From assembly GCA_022572825.1 (NCBI GenBank), contig JACZVE010000053.1:1-11550 (forward strand): a stretch of 11,550 nucleotides of DNA. The letters run 5' to 3'. Under the pieces are notes generated by a model, which saw only the letters and a list, made by a program, of their open reading frames with translations, made no database searches and was not told the DNA's origin. The position numbers and the translations under genes are program-made. This document shows positions 1-7,179 of this stretch, piece by piece. Position 1 is the stretch's first letter; each line of letters begins with the position of its first letter. This DNA comes from SAR324 cluster bacterium. Its GTDB lineage: Bacteria; SAR324; JACQKK01.

Positions 1-12
1 AGCTGCCGCGGG

Positions 13-144
13 TCCTCACCCCCCCGCCCCTCTCCATTGCATGGAGAGGGGAGCCGCCCGAAGTGAAAATATTAACTCGTGCCCACCGGCCGCTCGTCGG
101 AAGTCACCCTTCTCCACAGCGTGGAGAGGGGCCGGGGGTGAGGA
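13..144. repeat. Hairpin-rich intergenic repeat with inverted ends
   Basis: The element is bounded by a perfect 11-bp inverted repeat, TCCTCACCCCC at 13-23 and GGGGGTGAGGA at 134-144. It contains two internal hairpins. The first is a perfect 11-bp stem (27-37 with 41-51) closed by a 3-base loop. The second has a TCTCCAC/GTGGAGA stem (111-117 with 121-127), extendable by wobble and GC pairs. The middle (60-85) is comparatively AT-rich. No ORF inside looks real. This architecture resembles the small non-coding, MITE- or REP-like elements common between genes in GC-rich proteobacteria. A related copy lies at the right end of the window. Bases 145-245, up to the end of the CoA-transferase gene, show nothing convincing. 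Confidence 0.6.
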
Positions 145-245
145 ATATTCCCAAATCCCGCACCCCGCACCGCTGACGCGTCCACCGGAGCCCATCTCGA
201 TATCCGCTGCCGTACCTGCTTCCATGCCGGCTGCCAACCCGGCTT

Positions 246-2732
246 TTACTCGATGGCGCCGGTGGCGCGCAGCCGGGCGATTTCGCGCGCTGCGAGCCCC
301 AGCAATCCGCTCAGCACCGCGTCCGTGTGCTCGCCCAGCAGCGGCGCGCGGTTGCGCACCCCATCGGGCCGCCGCGCCATGCGCCAGGGAACGCCGGTAT
401 GGGTGCGCACCCCCACCTCCGGATGCCGCTTGCGCACGAGAAAGCCGCTGGCCGCGAGATGCTCGTTTTCCGCCAGTTCCCGGTTGGACAGCGAGGGAAA
501 GGCCGGCACACCGACCGCCTGCAGGCCCGCGGTGACGGCCCATTTGTCCTGGCCGCCGCACCAGTCCGCCAGAATTTCGTCAAGCATGCGCTCCTGCGCC
601 TTGCGGCCGGCGGCGGTGCGCAGATTGGGGTCCGCCGCCAGATCGGGCCGCTCCAGCACAGTGCAGAGCGCCGTCCACTGGGCATCGTCGCTCACGGCCA
701 CGGCAACCCACGCGTCCTCTCCCCGGCAGCGGTAAAGGTTGTGGGGAGCGTAGCGGGTGTCGTGATTGCCCATGGGGCGTGTCGGCGGATGCCCCAGCGC
801 GTGCCCCATCCAGCCCTCGAAGCCGGTGCAGATCATCGCCTCCCAAAGCGATACGTCGATCACCTGTCCCCCGCCACGGCGGCGCTTGGCCTCCAGGGCG
901 GCCAGCACGGCGAAGGCGAGGTAAATTCCCGCGTTGGGGTCCGCGTAAGCGATGCGCAGATTCTGGGGCTCCCCGTCGTCCTCGTAGCCGGTGGCCGCGG
1001 CCAGCCCCGCCAGCGGAAACATGGCCGGCCCATAGCCGAGGTAGTGCCTGTACGGTCCCGCCTCCCCATATCCCGAAACGGTGGCGATGATCAGGTCCTC
1101 CTTGATGGCCTGCAGCACCTCCTTGCCCAGTCCGAGCCTTTCCATCACACCGATGGCGAAATTGCTCACCACCACATCGCTGATGCCGGCGAGGCGTTTG
1201 ACCAAAGCCAGGCCTTCGGGATCGCTCAGATTGATGCCCACACTGCGCTTGTCCTGACCGACCTGGTTGAAGTAGCCATTGCGGTTGAGTCCCGGCTCCA
1301 GGCCCTCCGGGAACAGGTTCAGCCGCCGGGCCAGATCCGGCCGCCGGGCCGATTCCACCTTGATGACCTCCGCGCCGAGGAATGCCAGCATCTGCGTGGC
1401 GTAAGGGCCGGCCCAGACCCAGGTCAGATCCAGCACCCGCACCCCCTCCAGCGGCCTGCCCGGCTTCCCGTTCCCGTGCAAGGCCTTGGAGACGGGCGCG
1501 CGCCGCCGGTTGCCGCCGAACAGCCGCCACGGCTCCTCGCCCGCATCACGGTTTGCCTCGCCCAATTCCGGCGCGGGGGTGCGCAGCGCCCACCAAGGCG
1601 CCTCGAGCCGGTACGGCGGGCCGGGCATGGCGAGCGCCCCGGCCGCGGGATGCCGCTGCTGCCGGAAAAACCCGCGCGCCTGCAGGTGCGGCTCGCGCAT
1701 CAGCCGTGCGGGGGTGTCGACCCTACCGCAACCGATGCGCCTGACCTGGCAGGCGTGAAACAGCGTGTCCACGTTCCAGCCGATCGTCCATTCCGCCAGC
1801 CGGCGCTCGATGATCTCCATGGTGGCGGGCACGCCGCGCAGGTCGGTGCTCCCGAACTCGGGCCGCAGCGCCCACGCCGGATTGCCCATCAGCTCCACCA
1901 GCCGCTCCCACTGGTCCTGCTCCACGACGATGAGGTAAATGCTGCCGTCCTTGCAGGGGAAAAAGGCGGCCGGGGCGGTCAGATTCCTGCCCAGCCGCGT
2001 CTCCACGACTCCCGGGTAGGTATAGGCGGCGAAGTGGCGGCAGAGCAGCCCGGCGACCACTTCGAACGTGGACACCTCCACGTGCTCCCCGATGCCGCCG
2101 CGTGCGGCGTCGTAGCACGCAGCCAGGCCCGCCACGGCGCCGTGCAGACCCGCCTGCACGAGCGCATGCTGACCGAAGGGCCGGATCGGAGGCCTTTCCG
2201 GTGGCGGGGACTTGTCCGGTGCGAGCCAGGCCAGGCCGCCGCCATGCACCAGGGGCAGGTCCGCACCGGCGTAGTCCGCATAGGGGCCGCGCAGACCGAA
2301 CGGTGTAATGGACACCATCACCAGGCGCGGATTGAGGGCGGACAGGCGCTCGAATTCCAGCCCCAGCGCTTTCATCTCACGCGGGTGGCAGTCGTGCAGC
2401 AGCAGGTCGCCCCGCGCAACCAGGGCCTCCAGGCTGGTGCGTCCGGCCGCCTGGGCCAAATCCAGCACAAGGCTGCGCTTGTTGGCGTTCAGGTAGAGGA
2501 AGGTTCCGCTGGTCTCCGGATGGGGGGCTTCCTGGCCGCCGTTGCCGTAGGGGAAGGGGCCGCGCCCGCGTGCCGGATCGCCCCCTGGGGGCTCGACCTT
2601 GACCACCGTGGCACCCAGATCGGCGAACAGCTTGCCCGCCATGGGAGCGGAGATGCCCCCGCCCAGCTCAATGACCCGCAATCCGGCCAGCCCCCGTTCG
2701 GTCAATGGATCGCCCATCCTCGTGGATTCCAT
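246..2732 (-). CDS. Tandem (two-domain) family III CoA-transferase, CaiB/BaiF type
   Basis: This 828-residue protein is two CaiB/BaiF (formyl-CoA transferase-like) domains in one chain, about residues 14-410 and 426-828; single-domain members are near 400 residues. Each half opens with the family signature: GLRVIEL followed by ADLGATVVKVE in the first, GVRVLDL followed by AFLGAEVIKVE in the second. Family III enzymes move CoA between carboxylic acids through an aspartyl-CoA mixed anhydride. The first half has D158 in GADLPLVHGGGL at the expected catalytic site, while ungapped alignment puts G568 (GYGPAMFPLAGL) there in the second. Tandem members are known, for example the DMSP enzyme DddD, but that function is not implied here. 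The start at 2732 is the first ATG; ATG at 2717 (M6) is possible and neither has a strong RBS. It is transcribed divergently from the propeller-SDR operon. The substrate is unknown. Confidence 0.93.
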   Translation of the reverse strand: MESTRMGDPLTERGLAGLRVIELGGGISAPMAGKLFADLGATVVKVEPPGGDPARGRGPFPYGNGGQEAPHPETSGTFLYLNANKRSLVLDLAQAAGRTSLEALVARGDLLLHDCHPREMKALGLEFERLSALNPRLVMVSITPFGLRGPYADYAGADLPLVHGGGLAWLAPDKSPPPERPPIRPFGQHALVQAGLHGAVAGLAACYDAARGGIGEHVEVSTFEVVAGLLCRHFAAYTYPGVVETRLGRNLTAPAAFFPCKDGSIYLIVVEQDQWERLVELMGNPAWALRPEFGSTDLRGVPATMEIIERRLAEWTIGWNVDTLFHACQVRRIGCGRVDTPARLMREPHLQARGFFRQQRHPAAGALAMPGPPYRLEAPWWALRTPAPELGEANRDAGEEPWRLFGGNRRRAPVSKALHGNGKPGRPLEGVRVLDLTWVWAGPYATQMLAFLGAEVIKVESARRPDLARRLNLFPEGLEPGLNRNGYFNQVGQDKRSVGINLSDPEGLALVKRLAGISDVVVSNFAIGVMERLGLGKEVLQAIKEDLIIATVSGYGEAGPYRHYLGYGPAMFPLAGLAAATGYEDDGEPQNLRIAYADPNAGIYLAFAVLAALEAKRRRGGGQVIDVSLWEAMICTGFEGWMGHALGHPPTRPMGNHDTRYAPHNLYRCRGEDAWVAVAVSDDAQWTALCTVLERPDLAADPNLRTAAGRKAQERMLDEILADWCGGQDKWAVTAGLQAVGVPAFPSLSNRELAENEHLAASGFLVRKRHPEVGVRTHTGVPWRMARRPDGVRNRAPLLGEHTDAVLSGLLGLAAREIARLRATGAIE

Positions 2733-2755
2733 GCAACAGCCGTTTCCATGGCAAA

Positions 2756-2785
2756 ACTATGGAGCGAGCGCTGCCGGGAGGTCAA
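2756..2785 (-). promoter_or_regulatory. Candidate sigma70 promoter for the CoA-transferase gene
   Basis: Reading the minus strand, TTGACC (2785-2780, five of six matches to the -35 consensus) is followed after 18 bases by CATAGT (2761-2756, four of six matches to the -10). Transcription would begin near 2749, leaving a leader of about 17 bases before the ATG at 2732. The call rests on consensus matching only. Confidence 0.45.
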
Positions 2786-2795
2786 GTGCGGGAGT

Positions 2796-2829
2796 TCCAC
2801 GGTCACGCCCGTAAGTTACGCTCCACGGT
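2796..2829. promoter_or_regulatory. Operator-like direct repeats flanking a palindrome
   Basis: Two 8-bp direct repeats TCCACGGT (2796-2803 and 2822-2829), 26 bp apart, flank an odd palindrome CGTAAGTTACG (2810-2820). The block lies between the two divergent candidate promoters, where a shared regulator could act on both. No regulator gene is in the window, so a role as operator is inference. Confidence 0.3.
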
Positions 2830-2863
2830 AGCGCTCAACGGCGGCATACGACGGTGGCTTCCA

Positions 2864-2892
2864 TTGGCAGTGCCGCGCGAGACTGATATATC
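2864..2892 (+). promoter_or_regulatory. Candidate sigma70 promoter for the propeller-SDR operon
   Basis: TTGGCA (2864-2869, five of six matches to the -35) is separated by an optimal 17 bases from TATATC (2887-2892, four of six matches to the -10). The predicted start near 2899 gives a leader of about 36 bases before the ATG at 2935. This is the best promoter match found in the window. Confidence 0.5.
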
Positions 2893-2934
2893 GGGGGACA
2901 CTCAGCCGCTAGACCCACGGATGACCCCTGCCCT

Positions 2935-4533
2935 ATGCGCGCCACGCATAACTTGTTCAGCAACCGGATAGCCACGCTGTGCGCGGCCGCGCTGGCGCTA
3001 TCGCTGATAGCCGCCGTCCCGGCAGCAGGCGGCGAGTCCGCAGAGGCGTTGTTCCGCAAGGGATATCGCCTGCAGCGGGACTTTCGCACACTGGAAGCGC
3101 TGGATGCCTATGAGCGGGCACTGGCCGCCGACCCGTTTCATGGCCCGACGCACTACGAGATCGGCTGGAGCTACTGGATACTGGAAGACTGGTCCAACGT
3201 GGTGAGGCATTGGGAGCTGGCCCTCGAGGCGAGGGCGGGTATTGCCGAACTGCCCGATTACCTGGCTATGGCCAGGGAGCGCCTGGAGGGCAAGCTGGAA
3301 CCGTTGGTGCGCGCCCCGATGGGCACGCGGGCCTCCGCGGGCGGCCTCTCCCTGGAGCTGGTTGCGCGCTTTCAACACTACGATCCCCGCCCCCTGGACG
3401 GGGCGGACCACTTCGACCGGCACGTCTTTTCGCCCAAATCCGTGCAGATCCGCGCCGATGGCGCCAAGGTCTACGTGCAGGCGCTGGAGGGCAAGGCCAC
3501 CATCGTCTATGAGGCGCGCACCCTGCGCAAGCGCAAGGCCATCGTGCATCGCTTCGGGCCGGCTGAGGCGCACCTGTTCGATCCCGACGAGACCGCCGCA
3601 CTGGCCCCAACGTTCCGCGCGCGCGGTGCGCCGGAGCAATTCAACCGTTACGAGGGAAAACCCGTGGAGGGTGCGTTCACGCACGGCGGGCGTTATCTGT
3701 GGGTGAGCCATTACCGGCGCAGCTTCGACGCGCTGGGCGTGCTGCCCTCCTCCGTCGCGATCATCGACACGGCCACGGACGAGATCGTCCGCGTGATGCA
3801 CACGGGCCCCATTCCCAAGTTCCTCGCCGCGTCCCCCGACGGGCGCTGGCTGGCCGTCGTGCACTGGGGAGACAACTCCGTGGGGCTTATCGACGTGGCG
3901 GCGGACGATCCCGCCGGATTCCGGCACGGCGGGGAAATCGTCGTCGAAAAGCGCCTGCCCTTGGACCTGGCGCGCAAAGTCAACCGCGATCGATACTGCG
4001 GAGCATGCCTGCGCGGCGCCGTCTTCACCCCCGACGGCCGCTACCTGCTGGTGGCCCGCATGGGCGGGGGCGGCGTGGCCGTCCTGGACGTGGCGGCACG
4101 CACCCACCTCGGCTCCGTGCAGGGCATGAAGCCCACGCCGCGGCATCTGCTGCTTTCGGCGGACGGTAGCCGCCTCTACATCGGATCCAACTCCAGCGGA
4201 TACGTGTCGCTTTACGACACCCAGGCCCTGATCGCCGCAGCCAGGCAGGGCCGCGCGCGCTTGAAACCCCTGCGGGAAGCACGTACCGGATCGGGCACGC
4301 GCACCCTCGCGCTCTCGCCGGACGGCGCCACGCTCTACGCCGCGGTCAACCGGGGCAGCCGGCTGGTGGCGCTGGATGCGCGCACCCTGCGGATGCGGTT
4401 GGAGATCGCGGCGGATTCCTACCCGGTCGGCCTGGCGATCGCGCCGGACGGGCGGCACATCTGGGTGACCTCCCAGGGGCGCAAGCTACGCGGCGGCAAT
4501 TCGGTGACCGTGTACCGGGTGGGCGGGGGCTAG
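2935..4533 (+). CDS. Exported TPR and YVTN-type beta-propeller protein
   Basis: This 532-residue protein begins with a signal peptide: a basic start, a hydrophobic core at residues 12-28 and a small-residue cleavage region around AVPAAGG. No lipobox is seen, so a periplasmic or secreted product is expected. Residues 35-110 look like two TPR helical hairpins (ALFRKGYRLQRD, ALDAYERALAADPFHGPTHY). From about 165 to the end the chain is a beta-propeller, with blade motifs SPDGRWLAV (300), TPDGRYLLV (365), SADGSRLYI (408), SPDGATLYA (461) and APDGRHIWV (503). Such folds bind proteins or ligands; no catalytic function is evident. A CGAC motif (C355, C358) sits in a loop before the 365 blade and is not a CxxCH haem site. 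The RBS is weak. The SDR gene follows after 23 bases, so the two are probably cotranscribed. The specific role is unknown. Confidence 0.85.
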   Translation: MRATHNLFSNRIATLCAAALALSLIAAVPAAGGESAEALFRKGYRLQRDFRTLEALDAYERALAADPFHGPTHYEIGWSYWILEDWSNVVRHWELALEARAGIAELPDYLAMARERLEGKLEPLVRAPMGTRASAGGLSLELVARFQHYDPRPLDGADHFDRHVFSPKSVQIRADGAKVYVQALEGKATIVYEARTLRKRKAIVHRFGPAEAHLFDPDETAALAPTFRARGAPEQFNRYEGKPVEGAFTHGGRYLWVSHYRRSFDALGVLPSSVAIIDTATDEIVRVMHTGPIPKFLAASPDGRWLAVVHWGDNSVGLIDVAADDPAGFRHGGEIVVEKRLPLDLARKVNRDRYCGACLRGAVFTPDGRYLLVARMGGGGVAVLDVAARTHLGSVQGMKPTPRHLLLSADGSRLYIGSNSSGYVSLYDTQALIAAARQGRARLKPLREARTGSGTRTLALSPDGATLYAAVNRGSRLVALDARTLRMRLEIAADSYPVGLAIAPDGRHIWVTSQGRKLRGGNSVTVYRVGGG

Positions 4534-4544
4534 CGTTAGGATAT

Positions 4545-4550
4545 GAGGAG
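4545..4550 (+). promoter_or_regulatory. Strong ribosome binding site of the SDR gene
   Basis: GAGGAG lies six bases before the ATG at 4557 and just after the stop codon of the propeller gene (4531-4533). It fixes the SDR start and supports translation from a shared message. Confidence 0.8.
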
Positions 4551-4556
4551 TCGGCA

Positions 4557-5417
4557 ATGGCGCAGGAAGGGCGAACCTACGGATTTACGGACGAGGAGCT
4601 GGCAAATCTGCCCACGGTGTTCAGGGAGGGGCTGTTCCGCGACAAGGTGGTGCTGGTCTCCGGAGCGGGCAGCGGCATCGGCAAGGCCATCGCCTACCTG
4701 TTCGCCCGGCTGGGGGCCACGGTCGTGCTCTGCGGCCGCGACCCCACCAAGCTGGCGCAGAGCGAAGTGGGGCTGAGGCGCTTCGGCGCACCGGTGTGGA
4801 GCAAGTCCATGACCATCCGCGACCCCGACCAGGTCGCCACCCTGTTGGACGACGTGTGGGCCCGTTACAGCCGGCTGGATGTGCTCGTCAACAACGCGGG
4901 CGGGCAGTTCGCGCAAAAGGCGATCGACTTTACCGTAAAGGGGTGGCACGCCGTCATCGACACCAACTTGAACGGCACGTGGTTCATGATGCAGAGCGCG
5001 GCCCAGCGCTGGCGCGACCACGGGCAGCCGGGCTGCATTGTCAACATCGTGGCGGACATCTGGCGCGGCCTGCCCCATATCGCCCACACCTGCGCCGCCC
5101 GTGGAGGCGTGGTGTATCTGACGAAAACGGTGGCGGTGGAATGGGCGCCGCTGAACATCCGCATCAACTGCGTGGCGCCGGGCTGCGTGGAAACCGCGGC
5201 GTTCGGCAATTACCCGCCGGAGGGAACCGCGACCTACTACGACGCCAACCCCATGCGGCGGGCCGGCGACGTGCAGGACGTCGCCGAGGCGTGCGCTTTC
5301 CTGGCCGCGCCCTCGGGCAAGTTCATCACCGGGGAGGTCATCACCGTGGATGGGGGCCAGCAACTCTGGGGCGACCCCTGGCCGTTGGGCAGGCCGGAGG
5401 CATTCCGGCTCACCTAG
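4557..5417 (+). CDS. Short-chain dehydrogenase/reductase, PECR/DECR-like
   Basis: This 286-residue protein has a Rossmann fold of the SDR family. It shows the cofactor glycine motif SGAGSGIG (35-42), NNAG (112-115), the structural Asn in DTNLNG (N137) and the C-terminal ITGEVITVDGG strand (258-267). An R61 two residues after the second strand hints at NADPH preference. The usual catalytic YxxxK is absent: the aligned segment reads HTCAARGGV (177-185), giving T178 and R182, and the usual Ser strand reads NIVAD. The pattern H-x-x-AAR-x-GV-x-x-LTK followed by AVEW and NIRINCVAPG is typical, from family knowledge, of peroxisomal trans-2-enoyl-CoA reductase and related citronellol-type SDRs. Y187 (VVYLTK) is the nearest tyrosine. 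An enoyl-CoA or other acyl-CoA substrate is plausible given the divergent CoA-transferase, but is inferred. It is the second gene of the operon. Confidence 0.9.
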   Translation: MAQEGRTYGFTDEELANLPTVFREGLFRDKVVLVSGAGSGIGKAIAYLFARLGATVVLCGRDPTKLAQSEVGLRRFGAPVWSKSMTIRDPDQVATLLDDVWARYSRLDVLVNNAGGQFAQKAIDFTVKGWHAVIDTNLNGTWFMMQSAAQRWRDHGQPGCIVNIVADIWRGLPHIAHTCAARGGVVYLTKTVAVEWAPLNIRINCVAPGCVETAAFGNYPPEGTATYYDANPMRRAGDVQDVAEACAFLAAPSGKFITGEVITVDGGQQLWGDPWPLGRPEAFRLT

Positions 5418-5425
5418 TGCCGGCC

Positions 5426-5605
5426 GGGCGCAGCGCCCGTGAAGGTATCGACTGGATTGCCGGGAGGCCGCGCTGCTCATGCGGCCGGCTTTCCCATGAG
5501 CGGGAGGGCATGGAGAGCGTCGCGCACGAGCGGCAGGTCAGGCGCGGATTGCCGAGCGCCGGCACGCACTGCCGCGGGCAGCGCCGGCCGGAGGGAGCGG
5601 CCGGC
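5426..5605. terminator. Hairpin cluster between convergent genes, possible bidirectional terminator
   Basis: The 211-bp gap between the SDR stop and the converging minus-strand gene holds several inverted repeats. A small GGGCG/CGCCC hairpin (5426-5438) lies just after the SDR stop. GCTCATG/CATGAGC follows (5475-5481 with 5495-5501). Next is CTGCC/GGCAG (5569-5573 with 5577-5581). The strongest is a perfect 8-bp GCCGGCCG/CGGCCGGC stem (5583-5590 with 5598-5605), 23 bases beyond the stop of the minus-strand gene. None is followed by a run of T on either strand, so these are not classic intrinsic terminators; they could still end or stabilise transcripts. No gene is seen here. Confidence 0.35.
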
Positions 5606-5628
5606 AGGCAAGCACGTGGCTCCGAATG

Positions 5629-6966
5629 TCATTCGAACAGGGAATCCAGCAGCGCCTGCTCATCTTCCGCGCCCGTGCCAGGGGCCGCCCCTTCTCTCCC
5701 GGCGGTGGCGCCGGCCCCTAGCTGCTTCAGATAGGGCTCCACCAGATGGACGTTGAGGATCTTGCTGCTGAAGTACGAGATCATCTCCTCCGGGCGCGTG
5801 TTGTGATAATACTGCGCCACGTTGAAATCCGGCGCCTCCGAGGCCAATTCCAACTCCTTCACGAACCTGGTCTGGCTCAGGTCCACGATCATTTTCTTGA
5901 TGCGGGCGTTTATCTCCGCGGTATAGTCACTGGCTTCCTTCAGGATGATCATGAGGCCTACGATCAGGTCCAGGTGCGCAAACCCGTACTCGGATATCAA
6001 CCACCCGCACAAATCGTCGAGGGTGACGTGCAGGTGATCGCTCAGCTTGAAGTGATTCCGCCAGCCGTATTCGGTGATCTTTCGTCCCTTCACGCCGGCT
6101 TCCGCCATGCCCTCGTACAGCGCCGCGATCTTTTGCCAGAGGAGGCCGGAAAAATGATGGAAACTGGGGGCTTCGGCCTCCCTGCCCAATTCCGCCGCGC
6201 TGCCCTCGCCATCGACGAGTGAGAGAATCGATTCGGCGATGAGGTGAATCAGGCGATGGTTCCCGCCGGCCACGCAATGGGCGTACATTTTCCGGGTGTC
6301 GATGCGATACTTGTGATGTTCGGTACACTTGGAAAGCATTACCGGGTCGTGTTTGGCCAGCGACCTGTAGACCAGGAAGTTCAGGTTCGGATCGTCCTCG
6401 TATGAATTGTTCATCAGGTTGCTGATGATGTCGGCAATTTTTTCGGCCGCGACGTTGGTGCGATACCGGTAGGTGATTTCGATTTGATTGTACTCCAACT
6501 CGGCGATGCGCCGGACGATTTCCCCCGTGATGATGGAGAGCAGCTCCACGTAGACCGGAGTCAGCTCCCGGCTGCCGCCGTGGGGCATTTCCAGCGCGTC
6601 CAGCAGCGCCATGTCCACGCCCAGCGCCGTCATTCCCTCCTCGGCGGCGCGGAGCGTCGCCTTCCTGTGCTCCCCGAATATGCACCGTTCGCCCACCAGT
6701 GAGCTGGCAATGGTGTCCACCCGCTCCTCTCCGACGAATACGGCGAGGCGCCCGGCGATCATGAAAAACACCCACTGATCGAATTCTCCCTCGCGAGTCA
6801 GCTCTTCGCCCTCCCGCAAGGCGAAAATTCTTCCGTACTTGAATACCAGGCCCAAAAGGGCGTGCGAGCAATTTTTAAAGGGAGGAATTTCCCGCACCGC
6901 CAACTTGGCCTCGTGGTCGTCCCCCAGGATATTTCCGAGATACTGGGTTGTCGGATCGGTCGTCAT
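5629..6966 (-). CDS. Cyclic-nucleotide-binding-domain-like protein with unknown helical region and CheZ-like tail
   Basis: This 445-residue protein has an N-terminal Crp-type ligand-binding fold at about residues 28-130 (PPFKNCSHALLGLVFKYGRI, GEELTREGE, VFFMIAGRLAVFVG). The phosphate-binding cassette is recognisable but atypical: G92-E93 and R101-K102-A103-T104 are one residue closer together than in cAMP-binding Crp proteins, so the ligand is uncertain. No helix-turn-helix follows. Residues 135-415 look mostly helical and match no domain I recognise. A Gly/Ala-rich linker (about 416-432) leads to the acidic terminus EDEQALLDSLFE, similar to the CheZ C-terminal peptide that binds CheY. There is no signal peptide or membrane segment, so it is probably a cytoplasmic signalling protein. 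The ATG at 6966 has a modest AAGG four bases upstream. Sampled lines are 50-53% GC, against about 70% in a neighbouring gene. Confidence 0.8.
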   Translation of the reverse strand: MTTDPTTQYLGNILGDDHEAKLAVREIPPFKNCSHALLGLVFKYGRIFALREGEELTREGEFDQWVFFMIAGRLAVFVGEERVDTIASSLVGERCIFGEHRKATLRAAEEGMTALGVDMALLDALEMPHGGSRELTPVYVELLSIITGEIVRRIAELEYNQIEITYRYRTNVAAEKIADIISNLMNNSYEDDPNLNFLVYRSLAKHDPVMLSKCTEHHKYRIDTRKMYAHCVAGGNHRLIHLIAESILSLVDGEGSAAELGREAEAPSFHHFSGLLWQKIAALYEGMAEAGVKGRKITEYGWRNHFKLSDHLHVTLDDLCGWLISEYGFAHLDLIVGLMIILKEASDYTAEINARIKKMIVDLSQTRFVKELELASEAPDFNVAQYYHNTRPEEMISYFSSKILNVHLVEPYLKQLGAGATAGREGAAPGTGAEDEQALLDSLFE

Positions 6967-7066
6967 ACGGCCTTGATGGATTGCTCCCGGCCCGCGGAAA
7001 CGGTCAACGGGGGTGCCCGGATGGTGCGAGCGCGGCGGCTGGGCGCAGGCGGTTCGGAAATTAATA

Positions 7067-7096
7067 GATATAACGAGAAAAACGCGGAAGTGTCGG
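7067..7096 (-). promoter_or_regulatory. Candidate promoter for the cyclic-nucleotide-binding-like gene
   Basis: On the minus strand, CCGACA (7096-7091) is followed after 18 bases by TATATC (7072-7067), each with four of six matches to sigma70 consensus. They lie in an unusually AT-rich patch (7059-7082) within the 213-bp gap after the DUF971 gene. The leader would be about 95 bases. The rest of the gap (6967-7179) shows no convincing gene or classic terminator. Confidence 0.35.
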
Positions 7097-7179
7097 GGTC
7101 TCTTGCGTTTGCATGCACAGGGTTACGGCCGGGGACCCCGGGTTCCTGGAAAATCACGGGGAGGTCCGTCACGCCTGGG

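Noticed and set aside
226..247. GCCGG/CCGGC hairpin followed by TTTT on the plus strand as a terminator
   Set aside because: The stem is only five base pairs, and no plus-strand gene ends there.
327..2831. An 834-codon open frame on the plus strand opposite the CoA-transferase gene
   Set aside because: It is a mirror of a strongly conserved gene in GC-rich DNA, with low-complexity composition and no family motif.
2998..4458. A 486-codon minus-strand open frame across the propeller gene
   Set aside because: It is antisense to clear beta-propeller repeats and has no recognisable domain; high GC leaves such frames open.
4536..5480. A 314-codon minus-strand frame opposite the SDR gene
   Set aside because: It is the complement of conserved SDR motifs, rich in Arg, His and Gly, with no family features.
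7129..7141. CCGGGGACCCCGG palindrome as the terminator of the his-thr cluster
   Set aside because: There is almost no room for a loop and no T-run follows on the minus strand.
6963..7172. A 69-codon minus-strand frame whose stop overlaps the ATG of the signalling gene
   Set aside because: It has no RBS or recognisable motif and crosses the AT-rich candidate promoter; it is more likely untranslated leader.
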